Shown piece after piece: positions 1 to 9,395 of a stretch of 64,000 nt of DNA. A program made the position numbers and the translations under genes. The notes under the pieces were generated by a model. The model did no database searches and was not told where the DNA came from. It was given only the letters and a program-made list of their open reading frames with translations. Positions within the stretch are counted from its first letter, which is position 1; each line of letters starts with the position of its first letter. The DNA comes from Paracoccaceae bacterium (GTDB lineage Bacteria; Pseudomonadota; Alphaproteobacteria; Rhodobacterales; Rhodobacteraceae): NCBI GenBank assembly GCA_024639125.1, contig JAHEJA010000002.1, positions 65,369 through 129,368 of the forward strand. Direction: 5' to 3'.

Positions 1-50
1 AGCTTTCGGGCACTGACACGGGGCACTCTTGATGGGTAACAAAGGCGACA

Positions 51-1043
51 ATGACGATGACCAAAATGATGCGTGCAGTTGAAATTACAAAACACGGTGG
101 GCCAGATGTTTTGATGCCAACCCAACGCCCAATGCCCACACCCGCCCATGGCCAAGTGGTGATAAAAGTTGCTTATGCGGGTGTGAACCGACCCGATGCG
201 TTGCAACGCGCTGGGCTATATAATCCCCCCGCTGATGCCAGCGATTTACCGGGGCTAGAAGCCTCTGGCGAAGTGGTCGATGTGGGGGACGGTGTAGATG
301 GGATCAAGCTGGGGGATATGGTATGCGCCCTGTTGCCCGGTGGCGGCTATGCGGAATATGTGGCGACACCTGCGGCGCATTGTCTGCCGATCCCCAAAGG
401 CATGGACCTAAAACAAGCGGCCTGTTTGCCGGAAACATATTTTACAGTTTGGTCAAACGTATTTCAACGCGGTGGATTGCAAGCCGGTGAACGGTTTTTG
501 ATCCACGGCGGATCCTCTGGCATCGGCACAACCGCTATCCAATTGGCCCGTCATTTCGGGGCGCGTGTGTTTGTCACCGCAGGATCCCAAGCAAAATGCG
601 ACGCCTGTATTGCCCTAGGTGCAGAGCGTGCGATTAATTACCATGACGAAGATTTCGTTGATGTCCTGCGCGCCCAGGGCGGTGCAGATCTTATCCTTGA
701 TATGGTGGGTGGCCCCTATATTCCGCGCAACCTATCAGCTTTGGCAGATGAGGGGCGTCTGGTTCAGATTGCCTTTCTTCAAGGGCCAAAAGTCGACATG
801 AATTTGGCCCAGCTGATGACGCGCCGTTTGACGTTTACGGGCTCAACATTGCGGCCTCAGTCTGATTTGGCCAAGGCCCGTATCGCGGCGTCTTTGCGCG
901 ACAGGGTTTGGCCCTTGCTAGAGGCAGGCGCAATTGGCCCTGTCATGGATAGTGAATTTGCCCTTGATGACGCTAATCAAGCGCATGCGCGCATGGAAAC
1001 CAGTGGTCATATTGGTAAAATTGTCTTGCGTGTCTCTGTTTAA
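51..1043 (+). CDS. NAD(P)H quinone oxidoreductase, MDR superfamily
   Basis: This is a zinc-free medium-chain dehydrogenase/reductase of the quinone oxidoreductase type (330 aa), expected to reduce quinones or enones with NAD(P)H in the cytosol. An N-terminal GroES-like domain (about residues 8-125, with AGVNRPD near 44) is followed by a Rossmann fold whose nucleotide loop HGGSSGIGT lies at 152-160. The structural-zinc cysteine cluster of alcohol dehydrogenases is absent. The start at 51 is supported by AAAGG at 41-45, but ATGs at 57, 66 and 69 are possible. It lies in tandem with a second quinone oxidoreductase, 71 bases downstream. The family resembles the human TP53I3/PIG3 type; the physiological substrate cannot be read from sequence. 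Confidence 0.85.
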   Translation: MTMTKMMRAVEITKHGGPDVLMPTQRPMPTPAHGQVVIKVAYAGVNRPDALQRAGLYNPPADASDLPGLEASGEVVDVGDGVDGIKLGDMVCALLPGGGYAEYVATPAAHCLPIPKGMDLKQAACLPETYFTVWSNVFQRGGLQAGERFLIHGGSSGIGTTAIQLARHFGARVFVTAGSQAKCDACIALGAERAINYHDEDFVDVLRAQGGADLILDMVGGPYIPRNLSALADEGRLVQIAFLQGPKVDMNLAQLMTRRLTFTGSTLRPQSDLAKARIAASLRDRVWPLLEAGAIGPVMDSEFALDDANQAHARMETSGHIGKIVLRVSV

Positions 1044-1114
1044 GGGATTGCTCTGGACGGGTTTCGCATTAGGTCTATTCTAGGTTTTAGGCCGCTTGCT
1101 TTTGGAGAGTGAAA

Positions 1115-2089
1115 ATGAGCAAAACAGTTGTTATTAACGCCCACGGCGGATCAGACGCGCTGTGTCTTGAGGATCGCGTTGTGGGGGATCCCGGACCCGG
1201 TGAAATCCGCATAGCTCACCGTGCCTGTGGATTGAATTTTATTGATGTTTATCAACGCTCTGGCCTATATCCGATGACCTTGCCTCATGCGCTAGGCATG
1301 GAAGGTGCGGGGATTGTCGAAGCCATTGGCGATGGCGTCACACACCTCAAGGTTGGCGATCGCGCGGCCTATGCCGCACAGCCTCCGGGATCCTATTGCG
1401 AAGCGCGCGTTATGCCTGCGGCCCAAGTGTGCCCTCTGCCAGATGAGATCAGCTTTGAAGAAGGCGCGGCCATGATGCTCAAGGGCCTAACGGTCCAGTA
1501 TCTGTTCCACCGCACGACACCTTTGAAAAAAGGCGACACGGTCCTGTTCCACGCGGCTGCTGGCGGTGTTGGGTTGATTGCCTGCCAATGGGCGCGCTCT
1601 GAAGGGATCACGCTGATCGGGACTGCTGGCTCGGATGAAAAATGCCAACTTGCCTTGGATCATGGCGCCGCGCATTGCATCAATTACCGGACAGAAAACT
1701 TCTTGGACAAAGTGCGTGAATTGACCAATGGCGAAGGGGTCGATGTTGTGATGGATTCCGTTGGCGCCGATACATTCGAAGGATCTTTGGACAGCCTGAA
1801 ACCGCTTGGAATGTTGATCACGTTCGGTAATGCCTCTGGGCCCGTTCCGCCGTTCAATTTGGGTCTACTTGGCCCCAAAGGATCATTGAAAATCACACGC
1901 CCGTCAGTGTTTACGCACATTGCAAAACATCAAGATTGCCAAGATATGGCGCATCACCTGTTCAGCAAGGTCGTGTCGGGGGATGTGAAAATCAACATTG
2001 GTCAAACTTTCCCGTTGGATCGTATCAAAGACGCCCATGACGCCCTTGAGGGACGTCAAACAGTTGGATCGACAATCATCACGCTCTAA
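1115..2089 (+). CDS. qor: NADPH:quinone oxidoreductase (QOR type)
   Basis: Second zinc-free MDR enzyme (324 aa), closer to classical QorA than its upstream neighbour. It shows ACGLNFIDVYQRSG at 38-51, a glycine-rich nucleotide loop HAAAGGVGL at 146-154 and the family pattern GVDVVMDSVG in the second half of the Rossmann domain. It is expected to carry out one-electron quinone reduction with NADPH in the cytosol. The ATG at 1115 is preferred because GGAGAG lies at 1104-1109; a GTG two codons earlier would overlap that site. The two oxidoreductases are only distantly alike, so this is probably a functional pair rather than a recent duplication. It ends facing dnaE2. Confidence 0.88.
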   Translation: MSKTVVINAHGGSDALCLEDRVVGDPGPGEIRIAHRACGLNFIDVYQRSGLYPMTLPHALGMEGAGIVEAIGDGVTHLKVGDRAAYAAQPPGSYCEARVMPAAQVCPLPDEISFEEGAAMMLKGLTVQYLFHRTTPLKKGDTVLFHAAAGGVGLIACQWARSEGITLIGTAGSDEKCQLALDHGAAHCINYRTENFLDKVRELTNGEGVDVVMDSVGADTFEGSLDSLKPLGMLITFGNASGPVPPFNLGLLGPKGSLKITRPSVFTHIAKHQDCQDMAHHLFSKVVSGDVKINIGQTFPLDRIKDAHDALEGRQTVGSTIITL

Positions 2090-2127
2090 TCGCGTGTTGC
2101 ATCTTGCTGTTGCACCGCCTTCGGCGA

Positions 2128-2296
2128 GAGTATTTGGACAAAGATGAAATTGCGTCTCTGCCTTTGTGTCTAGGACCGCGGGCAGAGACGACTTCACCTT
2201 TGACGGTCATCGGCTCTCCAGCCTGTACCGTGTTGTTATTTTGGGGCGGGTTGATTAAAATTTAACTAAAATCGCTTCATCTTTGTGAAAATACTC
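2128..2296. repeat. Inverted pair of ~21-bp small repeats between convergent genes
   Basis: GAGTATTTGGACAAAGATGA begins at 2128, and a copy in the opposite orientation (minus-strand GAGTATTTTCACAAAGATGA) ends at 2296. They match at 18-19 of 21 positions. The left copy is preceded by a small GCCTTCGGCG hairpin at 2118-2127. Similar short sequences often sit just after genes in Rhodobacteraceae (from memory, not checked). The pair faces each other across the gap between qor and dnaE2. A terminator or RNA-end role is inference. Confidence 0.5.
2153..2190. repeat. Perfect 10-bp inverted repeat, 18-nt loop
   Basis: CGTCTCTGCC at 2153-2162 is the exact reverse complement of GGCAGAGACG at 2181-2190. 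No T-run follows on either strand, so it is not a classical intrinsic terminator. It lies 64 bases after the qor stop, inside the interval bounded by the small inverted repeats. It may be a transcript-end hairpin or a remnant; the function is unknown. Confidence 0.5.
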
Positions 2297-2301
2297 AAAT
2301 T

Positions 2302-5214
2302 CTATTTTGTCTGGCTGAGCGTTGGGCTGAGTGTTGGGCGGAGCAGGGCAACGGGGTGTGCTTTGAGGCTGAGGCGAAGGGCGATGTAGTCTTCGACGAC
2401 ATCTTCGCCTAGGGTCATTTGCGGTAGGGATGCTGCGGGTTCTAGGATGCCTTCGCCGTCGATATCATTTGCAAACAGAGGTAGGGGCGCGGCGGCAGTC
2501 AGGGCTTTTGCATCCCACAAGGCGATCCTGCGGGGGATGCGCAGGGCGGCAAAGACGTCGGCTTCGGCAAGGCGGGCGACCAGCGCAGGAGGGACGCCTG
2601 CGCGACGCCAGACATCTTCGACGGAATGATAGCCATTTCCACGGGCTGCGGTGATCCAATGGGCGTCATCTTCGCGCAGGCCTTTGATTTGGCGAAACCC
2701 TAGGCGCAGGGCGAGCTTGCCTTGGCTGTCGTATTCAATTGTGTTGTCCCAAAAGCTTTCGTTGATACAGACGGGGCGCACAGTGACGCCGTGGTCGCGG
2801 GCGTCTCGGACGATTTGGGCCGGTGCGTAGAACCCCATGGGTTGGGAATTTAACAGGGCGCATGCGAAAATTGCAGGATGGTGGCATTTGATCCATGCGC
2901 TGGCATAGACCAAAAGAGCAAAGCTTGCGGCGTGGCTTTCGGGGAAGCCATAAGAGCCGAAGCCTTCGATTTGGGAAAAGCAGCGTTCGGCAAAATCCAT
3001 ATCGTATCCGTTGCGCAGCATGCCTTTGAGGAAGCGGTCCTGAAATTCGCTGACGTTTCCGTGTTTTTTGAACGTTGCAAGAGAACGGCGCAACCTGTCG
3101 GCTTCGTCGGGGGTGAAGCCTGCGCCAATGATGGCGATTTGCATGGCTTGTTCTTGAAAGAGGGGCACGCCCAGCGTTTTTGCAAGCACGTCTCCTAGGG
3201 CATCGGAGGGAAATGTGACGGGTTCTTCGCCATTCCGCCGCCGGATATAAGGATGAACCATATCGCCTTGGATTGGGCCGGGGCGGATAATGGCGACTTC
3301 TATAACCAGATCATAAAAGCAGCGTGGACGCATCCGCGGCAGAAAGTTCATTTGTGCGCGGCTTTCTACTTGGAATACCCCCACGCTATCGGCTTTGCAT
3401 AACATATCATAGACTTTGGGGTCTTCGGGGGGAAGCGTGGCCAGTGTATACTCTTCGCCCATATGTTGGGTGAGCAAATCAAAGCTTTTGCGGATACAGG
3501 TCAGCATTCCCAAAGACAGCACATCCACCTTGAGGATTCCGAGGGCGTCAATGTCATCTTTGTCCCAACAGATAACGGTGCGGTCTTCCATTGAGGCGTT
3601 TTCAATGGGAACCAATTCATCAAGTCGGCCTTCGGTGATGATAAACCCCCCGACGTGTTGGCTAAGGTGTCGGGGGAAGCCAATGATTTCATCTATCAGA
3701 TCAAGGGTTTGTCGTAGGTGGCGGTCCTTGGGGTCGAGGCCGATTTCGCGCATACGCGCTTCTTCTAGGCCAGCGGAGCTAAAGAAACCCCATAGCTGAG
3801 ACGAGAGGGCGCTTATCGTGTCTTGGGTCAGGCCCATGGCTGTGCCGACCTCTCTTATGGCGCGTTTGCCGCGGTAATGGATCACAGTTGCGCAGAGCCC
3901 TGCGCGGTGGCGGCCATAGCGGTCGTAGATATGTTGGATCACTTCTTCGCGGCGTTCATGTTCGAAATCGACATCAATGTCGGGGGGTTCGTCGCGGGCT
4001 TCGGAGACGAAGCGTTCAAAGACCATTGTGCCGATTTCGGGGCTGACCGAGGTGATGCCAAGGCAATAGCAAACAACGGAGTTTGCAGCAGACCCGCGCC
4101 CTTGGCAGAGAATATTTCGTTTGCGTGCAAAGGCGACGATATCGCGCACAGTCAGGAAGTAAGGTTCATATTTCAGTTTTTGGATAAGGGCGAGTTCATG
4201 TTCCAAGAGATCATGTACCCGTTGCGAGGCCCCATAGGGGTAGCGCCAAGACAGGCCTTTGTAGGCAAGGCGCGACAGGCGTTCGGCAGCCGTTTCGCCA
4301 TCGCTAAGTTCGGAAGGGTATTCATAGCGCAATTCATCCAAGGAAAAGGTTAATGTCTTTGCAAGTGTTACACTGCGTGCGACCGCATCCAGGTGTGCGT
4401 GAAAAATACGCTTTATTTCTGGGTATGATCTGAGGCGGCGTTCTCCGTTGGCAAGCGCTTGTTGTCCCAAGGCATCTATGCGGGTGCCTGTGCGGATCGC
4501 GGTGAGCACATCGGCGAGTTTGCGGCGTCGGCTATGATGCATCAAAGGGCAGGCGCTGGCGATTGTTTGGATCCCCAGAGCATTGGCGCAGCTGGTGAGA
4601 TTATCAAAGCGCGTCTGGTCTTCGCCATCATAGGCCGGTGCAAGAATAAGATAGGTGTTTTCGCCAAAGCGGCGCGTCACCCGTTGCGCGGCCTGCCACC
4701 AAATGCGCGCGCCGTTTTGTGGATCTAGCGCCTCTGGTGGGTGGATCAAAAGGGACAGGTTCGTGCCGTGGTCAAAGAGATCAGAGAGATGCACAGCGCA
4801 GTCCCCTTTGGCGCTGCGCAGGCGACCCTTGGAGATCAGGCGGCACAGATTGGCCCAGCCGTCCCGTGTTTTGGGCAAGACTGTGATGTCTATGCCATCT
4901 GTGAAACGCATACGGGCGGCTGGGATCAGCCGTGGTATGTTATAGATATCCGCCGAAACAGGTTTGGGGATATGGGCCGGGCGTTCTGGCCCTATGCGTT
5001 CTGGCCCAATTTCATCAAGGGCTTGGCGTTCTGCGACAAGCCGTTTGATACGGCGCGCTTCGCTATGGGCGCGCACGATGCCTGCCACGGAATTCAGGTC
5101 TGCAATTGCAATTGCAGGCAGCCCAGAAAAGGCCGCGCGGGTCATGAATTCTTCGGGGTGAGAGGCCCCCGTTAGAAAGGTAAAGTTGGATGTGATCGAC
5201 AATTCTATGAACAT
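2302..5214 (-). CDS. dnaE2: Error-prone DNA polymerase DnaE2, C-terminally short
   Basis: This is a C-family DNA polymerase of the mutagenic DnaE2/ImuC type, which acts in SOS translesion synthesis. The protein is 970 aa. It has an N-terminal PHP domain ([16 protein letters not shown] at 8-23), catalytic aspartates in PPDIDVDF (410-417) and the third aspartate in [10 protein letters not shown] (561-570). The typical C-terminal landmark [19 protein letters not shown] is present, but the chain then stops after a low-complexity [11 protein letters not shown] tail. Family members usually continue for roughly 100 residues with an OB-fold-like domain, so that domain appears lost. No imuA or imuB partner adjoins it. 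A LexA box sits 14 bases upstream of the start codon. The many ORFs on the opposite strand are shadows. Confidence 0.92.
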   Translation of the reverse strand: MFIELSITSNFTFLTGASHPEEFMTRAAFSGLPAIAIADLNSVAGIVRAHSEARRIKRLVAERQALDEIGPERIGPERPAHIPKPVSADIYNIPRLIPAARMRFTDGIDITVLPKTRDGWANLCRLISKGRLRSAKGDCAVHLSDLFDHGTNLSLLIHPPEALDPQNGARIWWQAAQRVTRRFGENTYLILAPAYDGEDQTRFDNLTSCANALGIQTIASACPLMHHSRRRKLADVLTAIRTGTRIDALGQQALANGERRLRSYPEIKRIFHAHLDAVARSVTLAKTLTFSLDELRYEYPSELSDGETAAERLSRLAYKGLSWRYPYGASQRVHDLLEHELALIQKLKYEPYFLTVRDIVAFARKRNILCQGRGSAANSVVCYCLGITSVSPEIGTMVFERFVSEARDEPPDIDVDFEHERREEVIQHIYDRYGRHRAGLCATVIHYRGKRAIREVGTAMGLTQDTISALSSQLWGFFSSAGLEEARMREIGLDPKDRHLRQTLDLIDEIIGFPRHLSQHVGGFIITEGRLDELVPIENASMEDRTVICWDKDDIDALGILKVDVLSLGMLTCIRKSFDLLTQHMGEEYTLATLPPEDPKVYDMLCKADSVGVFQVESRAQMNFLPRMRPRCFYDLVIEVAIIRPGPIQGDMVHPYIRRRNGEEPVTFPSDALGDVLAKTLGVPLFQEQAMQIAIIGAGFTPDEADRLRRSLATFKKHGNVSEFQDRFLKGMLRNGYDMDFAERCFSQIEGFGSYGFPESHAASFALLVYASAWIKCHHPAIFACALLNSQPMGFYAPAQIVRDARDHGVTVRPVCINESFWDNTIEYDSQGKLALRLGFRQIKGLREDDAHWITAARGNGYHSVEDVWRRAGVPPALVARLAEADVFAALRIPRRIALWDAKALTAAAPLPLFANDIDGEGILEPAASLPQMTLGEDVVEDYIALRLSLKAHPVALLRPTLSPTLSQTK

Positions 5215-5220
5215 GCCGAT

Positions 5221-5249
5221 ATTATATGTTCTCTTTTTGTTCTCGTCGA
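5221..5249 (-). promoter_or_regulatory. dnaE2 promoter (-35 TCGACG, 17-bp spacer, -10 TATAAT)
   Basis: On the minus strand TCGACG (5244-5249) is followed after 17 bases by a perfect TATAAT (5221-5226). Only six bases separate the -10 box from the dnaE2 ATG (5212-5214). Transcription would therefore begin at or next to the start codon, giving a leaderless message; no Shine-Dalgarno site is visible. The LexA box fills the spacer, as expected for tight repression. A 16-bp palindrome (5249-5264) abuts the -35 box. Confidence 0.65.
5228..5242 (-). promoter_or_regulatory. LexA (SOS) operator
   Basis: GTTC-N7-GTTC on the plus strand (GAAC-N7-GAAC on the minus strand) matches the alphaproteobacterial LexA direct-repeat box exactly. 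It lies between the -35 and -10 elements of the dnaE2 promoter. SOS control of dnaE2 is well established in alphaproteobacteria such as Caulobacter. Confidence 0.85.
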
Positions 5250-5292
5250 ATCCTAAAAAGGATTAAGCAGCAGTCCGCACGATATATTTGGT

Positions 5293-6702
5293 CTAGACGT
5301 GATAGGCCAAACGGAGTGCGCCCCAGTGCTTGCCATTGACCATGATCGGAACAGAGAGGTCCTTCATCAAGGTGAATTCCCCATTGCCCATGTCGCGGCG
5401 ATAGGCTTGGAGCAAGAGTTCGGCAGTGTTGCGTCCTGCTGCCAAGCCAACGCGATCATCAAAAATACGACGATTGCGCGCGTTGCCTTGGTTCCAATCG
5501 GGGTCTCCGAAGCGCTGGGGGTGGCTGAATTTCTTGTTATGTACGGGAAGATAGCCGTTATTATCAATCGCCGCACAAAACACCACACGGTCCGACAAGG
5601 ACAAAACAGGTTCCTGGATGTCTGGCAAATTCGCATCCAGAAATCCAATGGCGGCTGTTGTATATTGCACCGGATCAGACTGGGGAATGGCGCTGTAGCT
5701 TTGATCAAAAAGCGCGGCTTGGGTTATGTCGCCTTGGGACAGGGCCGTTTCAAAGCGTTTTGAAATTGCGTTTGCGGTTGCGGTTGCCATCGTCACAAAG
5801 GGTGTATCTGTTGTTTTCATGCCTAACTGAACAGTTGCACCAATGATGGTTTCCGACAGGCTGCGTAGGGTACCAAGTTCTTGGCTGGCTTGGTTAACGG
5901 AATGCGCCGATTCGCCAACACCAATGGACAGCGATTGAATATCTGTTTCGATTTGACCCACGGCTTGGCCGATGGTTTGGTTGGCTGACACGATGGATCT
6001 TTGGGCATCTACGACGGAATTCAGCACGCGGGGGACTTCGGCGATGCGTTCACCAATGCCTTGGGTGTTTTCTTCTAACATGCGTGCGGTTTCGATCGAG
6101 GTCATGGATTGCTTGAGCATGGATTGAATTTCAACCGCGAGTGTTTCCAATGTGTTGCTGATTTCAACAGTCGATTTCGCAGTATATTCCGACAGGGATT
6201 TGAATTCGGCGGCGACCACGCGAAACCCTTGGCCGCTTTCGCCTGCGCGTGCGGCTTCGACAGCGGCGTTAAGCGACAAAAGCGATGTGCGCTGTGAAAT
6301 TGAATCGATTTCGTCGGAAATTTTGCGCACACGATCCAATGTGTTCTGCACCGTTTCTAGTCGTTGACCTGCGGATTTCACACTTTCGGCCAATGTGGTG
6401 GCGTATTGTAATGTTGTTTCTAATTGATTTGTGGTTTCAATGGCGACTTTTTCCGCAGAGATGGTGATATTTTGGGTGCTAACCGTCGTCGAAACCGCGG
6501 ATTTGCTTTCGGCTGAAATTTGCGTGGCATGGCTTGCGATATTGTCTAGGAATTTGGCTTGTTGGCGCAGATTGTTTCCGGCATCTTCGACGTTGCCTGC
6601 AACGCCTGCAATCGAAACGCTAAGATCACCAATTTGTTCGGCAATTTTGCTGACCGCTTTGGGCGACGTGCGTAAAGGCTTGAAAAAAGCAGGACGTTTC
6701 AT
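5293..6702 (-). CDS. Soluble methyl-accepting chemotaxis protein with C-terminal sensor domain
   Basis: A 469-aa chemoreceptor without transmembrane segments or signal peptide. A long coiled coil (about residues 20-295) carries the signalling tip [20 protein letters not shown] at 141-160, which contacts CheA/CheW. The remaining 170 residues (about 300-469) form a separate globular domain with [10 protein letters not shown] at 380-389 and an aromatic end [12 protein letters not shown]. It looks like a Cache/PAS-like ligand-sensing fold, as described for some cytosolic receptors. The order is thus inverted: signalling part first, sensor last. GAGGAT precedes the ATG. No che genes are nearby. 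The ligand is unknown. Confidence 0.85.
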   Translation of the reverse strand: MKRPAFFKPLRTSPKAVSKIAEQIGDLSVSIAGVAGNVEDAGNNLRQQAKFLDNIASHATQISAESKSAVSTTVSTQNITISAEKVAIETTNQLETTLQYATTLAESVKSAGQRLETVQNTLDRVRKISDEIDSISQRTSLLSLNAAVEAARAGESGQGFRVVAAEFKSLSEYTAKSTVEISNTLETLAVEIQSMLKQSMTSIETARMLEENTQGIGERIAEVPRVLNSVVDAQRSIVSANQTIGQAVGQIETDIQSLSIGVGESAHSVNQASQELGTLRSLSETIIGATVQLGMKTTDTPFVTMATATANAISKRFETALSQGDITQAALFDQSYSAIPQSDPVQYTTAAIGFLDANLPDIQEPVLSLSDRVVFCAAIDNNGYLPVHNKKFSHPQRFGDPDWNQGNARNRRIFDDRVGLAAGRNTAELLLQAYRRDMGNGEFTLMKDLSVPIMVNGKHWGALRLAYHV

Positions 6703-6803
6703 AAATAATCCTCGATTGGAAACACACGGTTAACAACGGGGGATATGGGCGAAAGTTTAATGCATTTGGGAAAAAAGACGTCGATCTATCCGAAATCGAC
6801 CCG

Positions 6804-7142
6804 TTAATCGACGCTTCTGATCAATTTGCGTTCTAAAACACGCAAAACGGTTTTCAGGTCATGACCACGCTTTAGGATTTGCCCATCGAACCCGACCACG
6901 CAATATTCGCCTTGCTTATTGCGTAGCTTGGGGCGCTTTTCGATGCGATAAAGCGGATGTTCAGCGGTGCGACGAAAGACGGCAAAGATCGCCAAATCTT
7001 TGAGCGCGGAAATGCTATAATCGCGCCATTCCCCTGCTGCGACCATCCGACCATAAAGCGACAGGATCGCGTTTAATTCGGGGCGTTGAAACGAAACGAC
7101 TTCGGAATTATGGCTAGGGTGTATCGGTGTAATAGAATTCAT
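6804..7142 (-). CDS. DUF2794 family protein
   Basis: Small conserved alphaproteobacterial protein (112 aa) of the DUF2794 family. It is recognised by the core ELNAILSLYGRMVAAGEWRD (22-41), followed by AVFRRTAEHPLYRIEK and GQILKRGHDLKTVLRVL. The function is unknown. It is expected to be cytosolic, with no membrane segment or cysteine motif. It is transcribed divergently from pmbA across 137 bases, and is followed on the same strand by the soluble chemoreceptor, 101 bases away. Confidence 0.85.
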   Translation of the reverse strand: MNSITPIHPSHNSEVVSFQRPELNAILSLYGRMVAAGEWRDYSISALKDLAIFAVFRRTAEHPLYRIEKRPKLRNKQGEYCVVGFDGQILKRGHDLKTVLRVLERKLIRSVD

Positions 7143-7279
7143 ACCGCTAGATTTGCGCCAAAGCTAAAATAAATCAAGATAAGACACGATCTAGGGTGGT
7201 ATTTCTTGCCCTATGGCAGGCTTAGTCGCTTGCTTTGGGGGCTTGGGTTCTCTAGGTTTTTACAAAAAAGAGGGTCCCC

Positions 7280-8635
7280 ATGACACGCACGCACGAGAAT
7301 TTGTCTGAGCTTTCAGAGCAAATGCTAGAAGTGGCCAAAACTGCCGGAGCAGAGGCGGCGGATACTATTGTGCTGCGCGGAACGTCGCTGTCGATCGAAG
7401 TACGCGAAGGACGGCTTGAACATGCCGAGCGCGCCGAAGGAATCGACATCGGGCTTCGGGTGTTTATGGGGCAGCGTCAGGCAATTGTGTCTGGCTCTGA
7501 TATTAAACCTGCAACGATGCGCCTTATGGCAGAACGGGCTGTTGCGATGGCCAAAGAAGCCCCCGAAGATAGCTTTGCCGGATTAGCGGACCCTGATCAA
7601 ATCGCCAAGGATTGGGATTTGGACGCACTTGAATTGTATGATTCTAGCCCAGAGCCGAACCCCGCGGCATTAGAGCAAATGGCACTTGATGCCGAAGCCG
7701 CCGCTGCCGCAATTTCTGGTGTCTCTCAAATCCAAGCCGCAGCAGGCGGATACGAAGAACGCGATGTGCATTTGGCAACGTCGCATGGGTTCAGCGGCGG
7801 GTATCGGCGCACGCATACGTCTGTGTCCTGTGTGGCGATTGCAGGTCACGGCACGGGGATGGAGCGGGATTATGATGGCGACAGCCGCATCTTTGCTTCT
7901 GATCTGCGGTCTGCGGCTGATATTGGGCGTTCTGCCGGTGAACGTGCTGTGGCACGTTTGAACCCACAAAAGCCGAAAACGGGTGTCTATCCCGTGCTGT
8001 TTGATGAACGGATTTCATCCAGCTTGATTGGGCATCTGTTGGGGGCCGTCAATGGGGCCTCTGTGGTGCGTGGATCAACCTGGGCTAAGGATTTACTTGG
8101 AAAACAAGTCCTGCCAGAGGGCATGGCGTTGATCGAGGATCCACATCGCGTGCGGGCCAATGGATCGCGGCCATTTGATGGCGAAGGGCTTGCCACGTCG
8201 AAGCGTGCCATTGTTCAGGATGGCGTTTTGCAAGGGTGGACGCTTGATCTGGCGTCGGCGCGAAAATTGGGCATGACGCCGACAGGGAATGCCGCGCGGG
8301 GGATTAGCGGTCCTCCGTCCCCTGCAACGTGGAACGTGGCCTTGACCCAAGGACAGCACAGCCGCGCGGATTTGATCCGTGACATGGGCACTGGTATTTT
8401 GGTGACGTCGATGATCGGGTCTACGATCAATTCCAACACGGGCGATTATTCACGTGGGGCTGCGGGGTTTTGGGTGGAAAACGGGACCATTCAATACCCG
8501 ATCAGCGGGATTACCATTGCGGGCAATCTGATTGATATGTTGCAGCGTATTGTGCCTGCGAATGATGCGCGGCTGCATTTGTCCAATATTGTGCCGTCGC
8601 TGTTGATTGATGGATTAACCATTGCTGGATCATGA
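7280..8635 (+). CDS. pmbA: TldD/PmbA family metalloprotease subunit
   Basis: PmbA/TldE-like protein (451 aa), the partner of TldD in a cytosolic metalloprotease known to process peptide antibiotics and to degrade CcdA antitoxin in E. coli. Family features include an N-terminal helical region with GTSLSIEVREGRLEHAE, a central VLFDERISSSLIGHLLGAVNG and the C-terminal stretch ILVTSMIGSTINSNTGDYSR followed by GAAGFWVENG. PmbA subunits lack the HExxxH zinc motif that TldD has, and none is visible here. AGAGGG lies upstream of the ATG. Its last 14 bases overlap the start of the phosphatase gene downstream, which suggests translational coupling. No tldD gene is present in the window. Confidence 0.92.
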   Translation: MTRTHENLSELSEQMLEVAKTAGAEAADTIVLRGTSLSIEVREGRLEHAERAEGIDIGLRVFMGQRQAIVSGSDIKPATMRLMAERAVAMAKEAPEDSFAGLADPDQIAKDWDLDALELYDSSPEPNPAALEQMALDAEAAAAAISGVSQIQAAAGGYEERDVHLATSHGFSGGYRRTHTSVSCVAIAGHGTGMERDYDGDSRIFASDLRSAADIGRSAGERAVARLNPQKPKTGVYPVLFDERISSSLIGHLLGAVNGASVVRGSTWAKDLLGKQVLPEGMALIEDPHRVRANGSRPFDGEGLATSKRAIVQDGVLQGWTLDLASARKLGMTPTGNAARGISGPPSPATWNVALTQGQHSRADLIRDMGTGILVTSMIGSTINSNTGDYSRGAAGFWVENGTIQYPISGITIAGNLIDMLQRIVPANDARLHLSNIVPSLLIDGLTIAGS

Positions 8636-9395
8636 GCTGCTTCTTCAAAGTGCCAAGATCGCTGGAAAGATTGCGCTTGGCTATTGGGATACAGGCTTTG
8701 ATGTCCAAGACAAGCCAGATGGCGCCGGGCCGGTCACGGATGCGGATATTGCCGTTGATCGCGCTTTAAAACAGGCGTTGGTATCGGCACGTCCTGACTA
8801 TGGGTGGCTGTCTGAAGAAAGCGACATGTCAGTGGATCGTTTGTCAAAACGACATGTTTTTGTGGTTGATCCCATTGATGGCACACGCAGTTACATCGCC
8901 AAAGACACGTCTTGGGCGCATTCCCTTGCGATTGTGGATGATGGGATTGTGACGCATGGGGTGATTTATCTTCCTGCGCGGGATTTGATGTATAGCGCTG
9001 TGCGCGGCAAAGGGGCGTTTTTGAACGGGGCGCCGATCACGGCAAGCCAATGCGCGGATATCACAACATCAACGCTTTTGGGGGCGCGTCCAATTCTTGA
9101 TCCCAACCATTGGAAAGCCGCACAGGTGCCGGGGTTTACCCAACATTACCGTCCGTCTTTGGCGTATCGCATGGCTTTGGTCGCCCAAGGGCGCTTTGAT
9201 GCGATGTTGACCCTGCGTGCCACGTGGGAATGGGATATTTGCGCCGGGGCATTGATCGCATCAGAAGCCGGCGCGACGGTGTCAGATAAATTTGGAAACG
9301 CGCTGCGATTTAATAGCCCCGCAGCTCAGGTGTCGGGCGTGCTCGCAGCAGCGCCCGAAGTGCATCAACAGATTATTGACGCGTCAGATTTTTAA
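8622..9395 (+). CDS. Inositol monophosphatase family phosphatase
   Basis: Mg-dependent sugar- or nucleotide-phosphatase of the inositol monophosphatase superfamily (257 aa). The metal-site motifs are all present: LSEES (63-67), DPIDGTRS (83-90) and WEWDICAG (202-209). The DPIDGTRSY form fits IMPase/histidinol-phosphatase-like members better than the DPLDGTKEF of CysQ, but a role as 3'(2'),5'-bisphosphate nucleotidase cannot be excluded. The start is taken as TTG at 8622, because no in-frame ATG exists near the N-terminus; it lies inside the pmbA end, so translation is probably coupled. The gene ends overlapping the chrR stop by 12 bases, tail to tail. Confidence 0.85.
   Translation: MLDHELLLQSAKIAGKIALGYWDTGFDVQDKPDGAGPVTDADIAVDRALKQALVSARPDYGWLSEESDMSVDRLSKRHVFVVDPIDGTRSYIAKDTSWAHSLAIVDDGIVTHGVIYLPARDLMYSAVRGKGAFLNGAPITASQCADITTSTLLGARPILDPNHWKAAQVPGFTQHYRPSLAYRMALVAQGRFDAMLTLRATWEWDICAGALIASEAGATVSDKFGNALRFNSPAAQVSGVLAAAPEVHQQIIDASDF

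Noticed and set aside
1-50. End of an upstream gene at the window edge
   Set aside because: Fifty bases without a recognisable reading frame end or pattern; nothing can be supported.
3823-4353. Long open frame antisense to dnaE2 (about 176 codons)
   Set aside because: It lies wholly inside a well-supported polymerase gene, shows no family pattern, and similar frames occur opposite most genes here because of codon bias.
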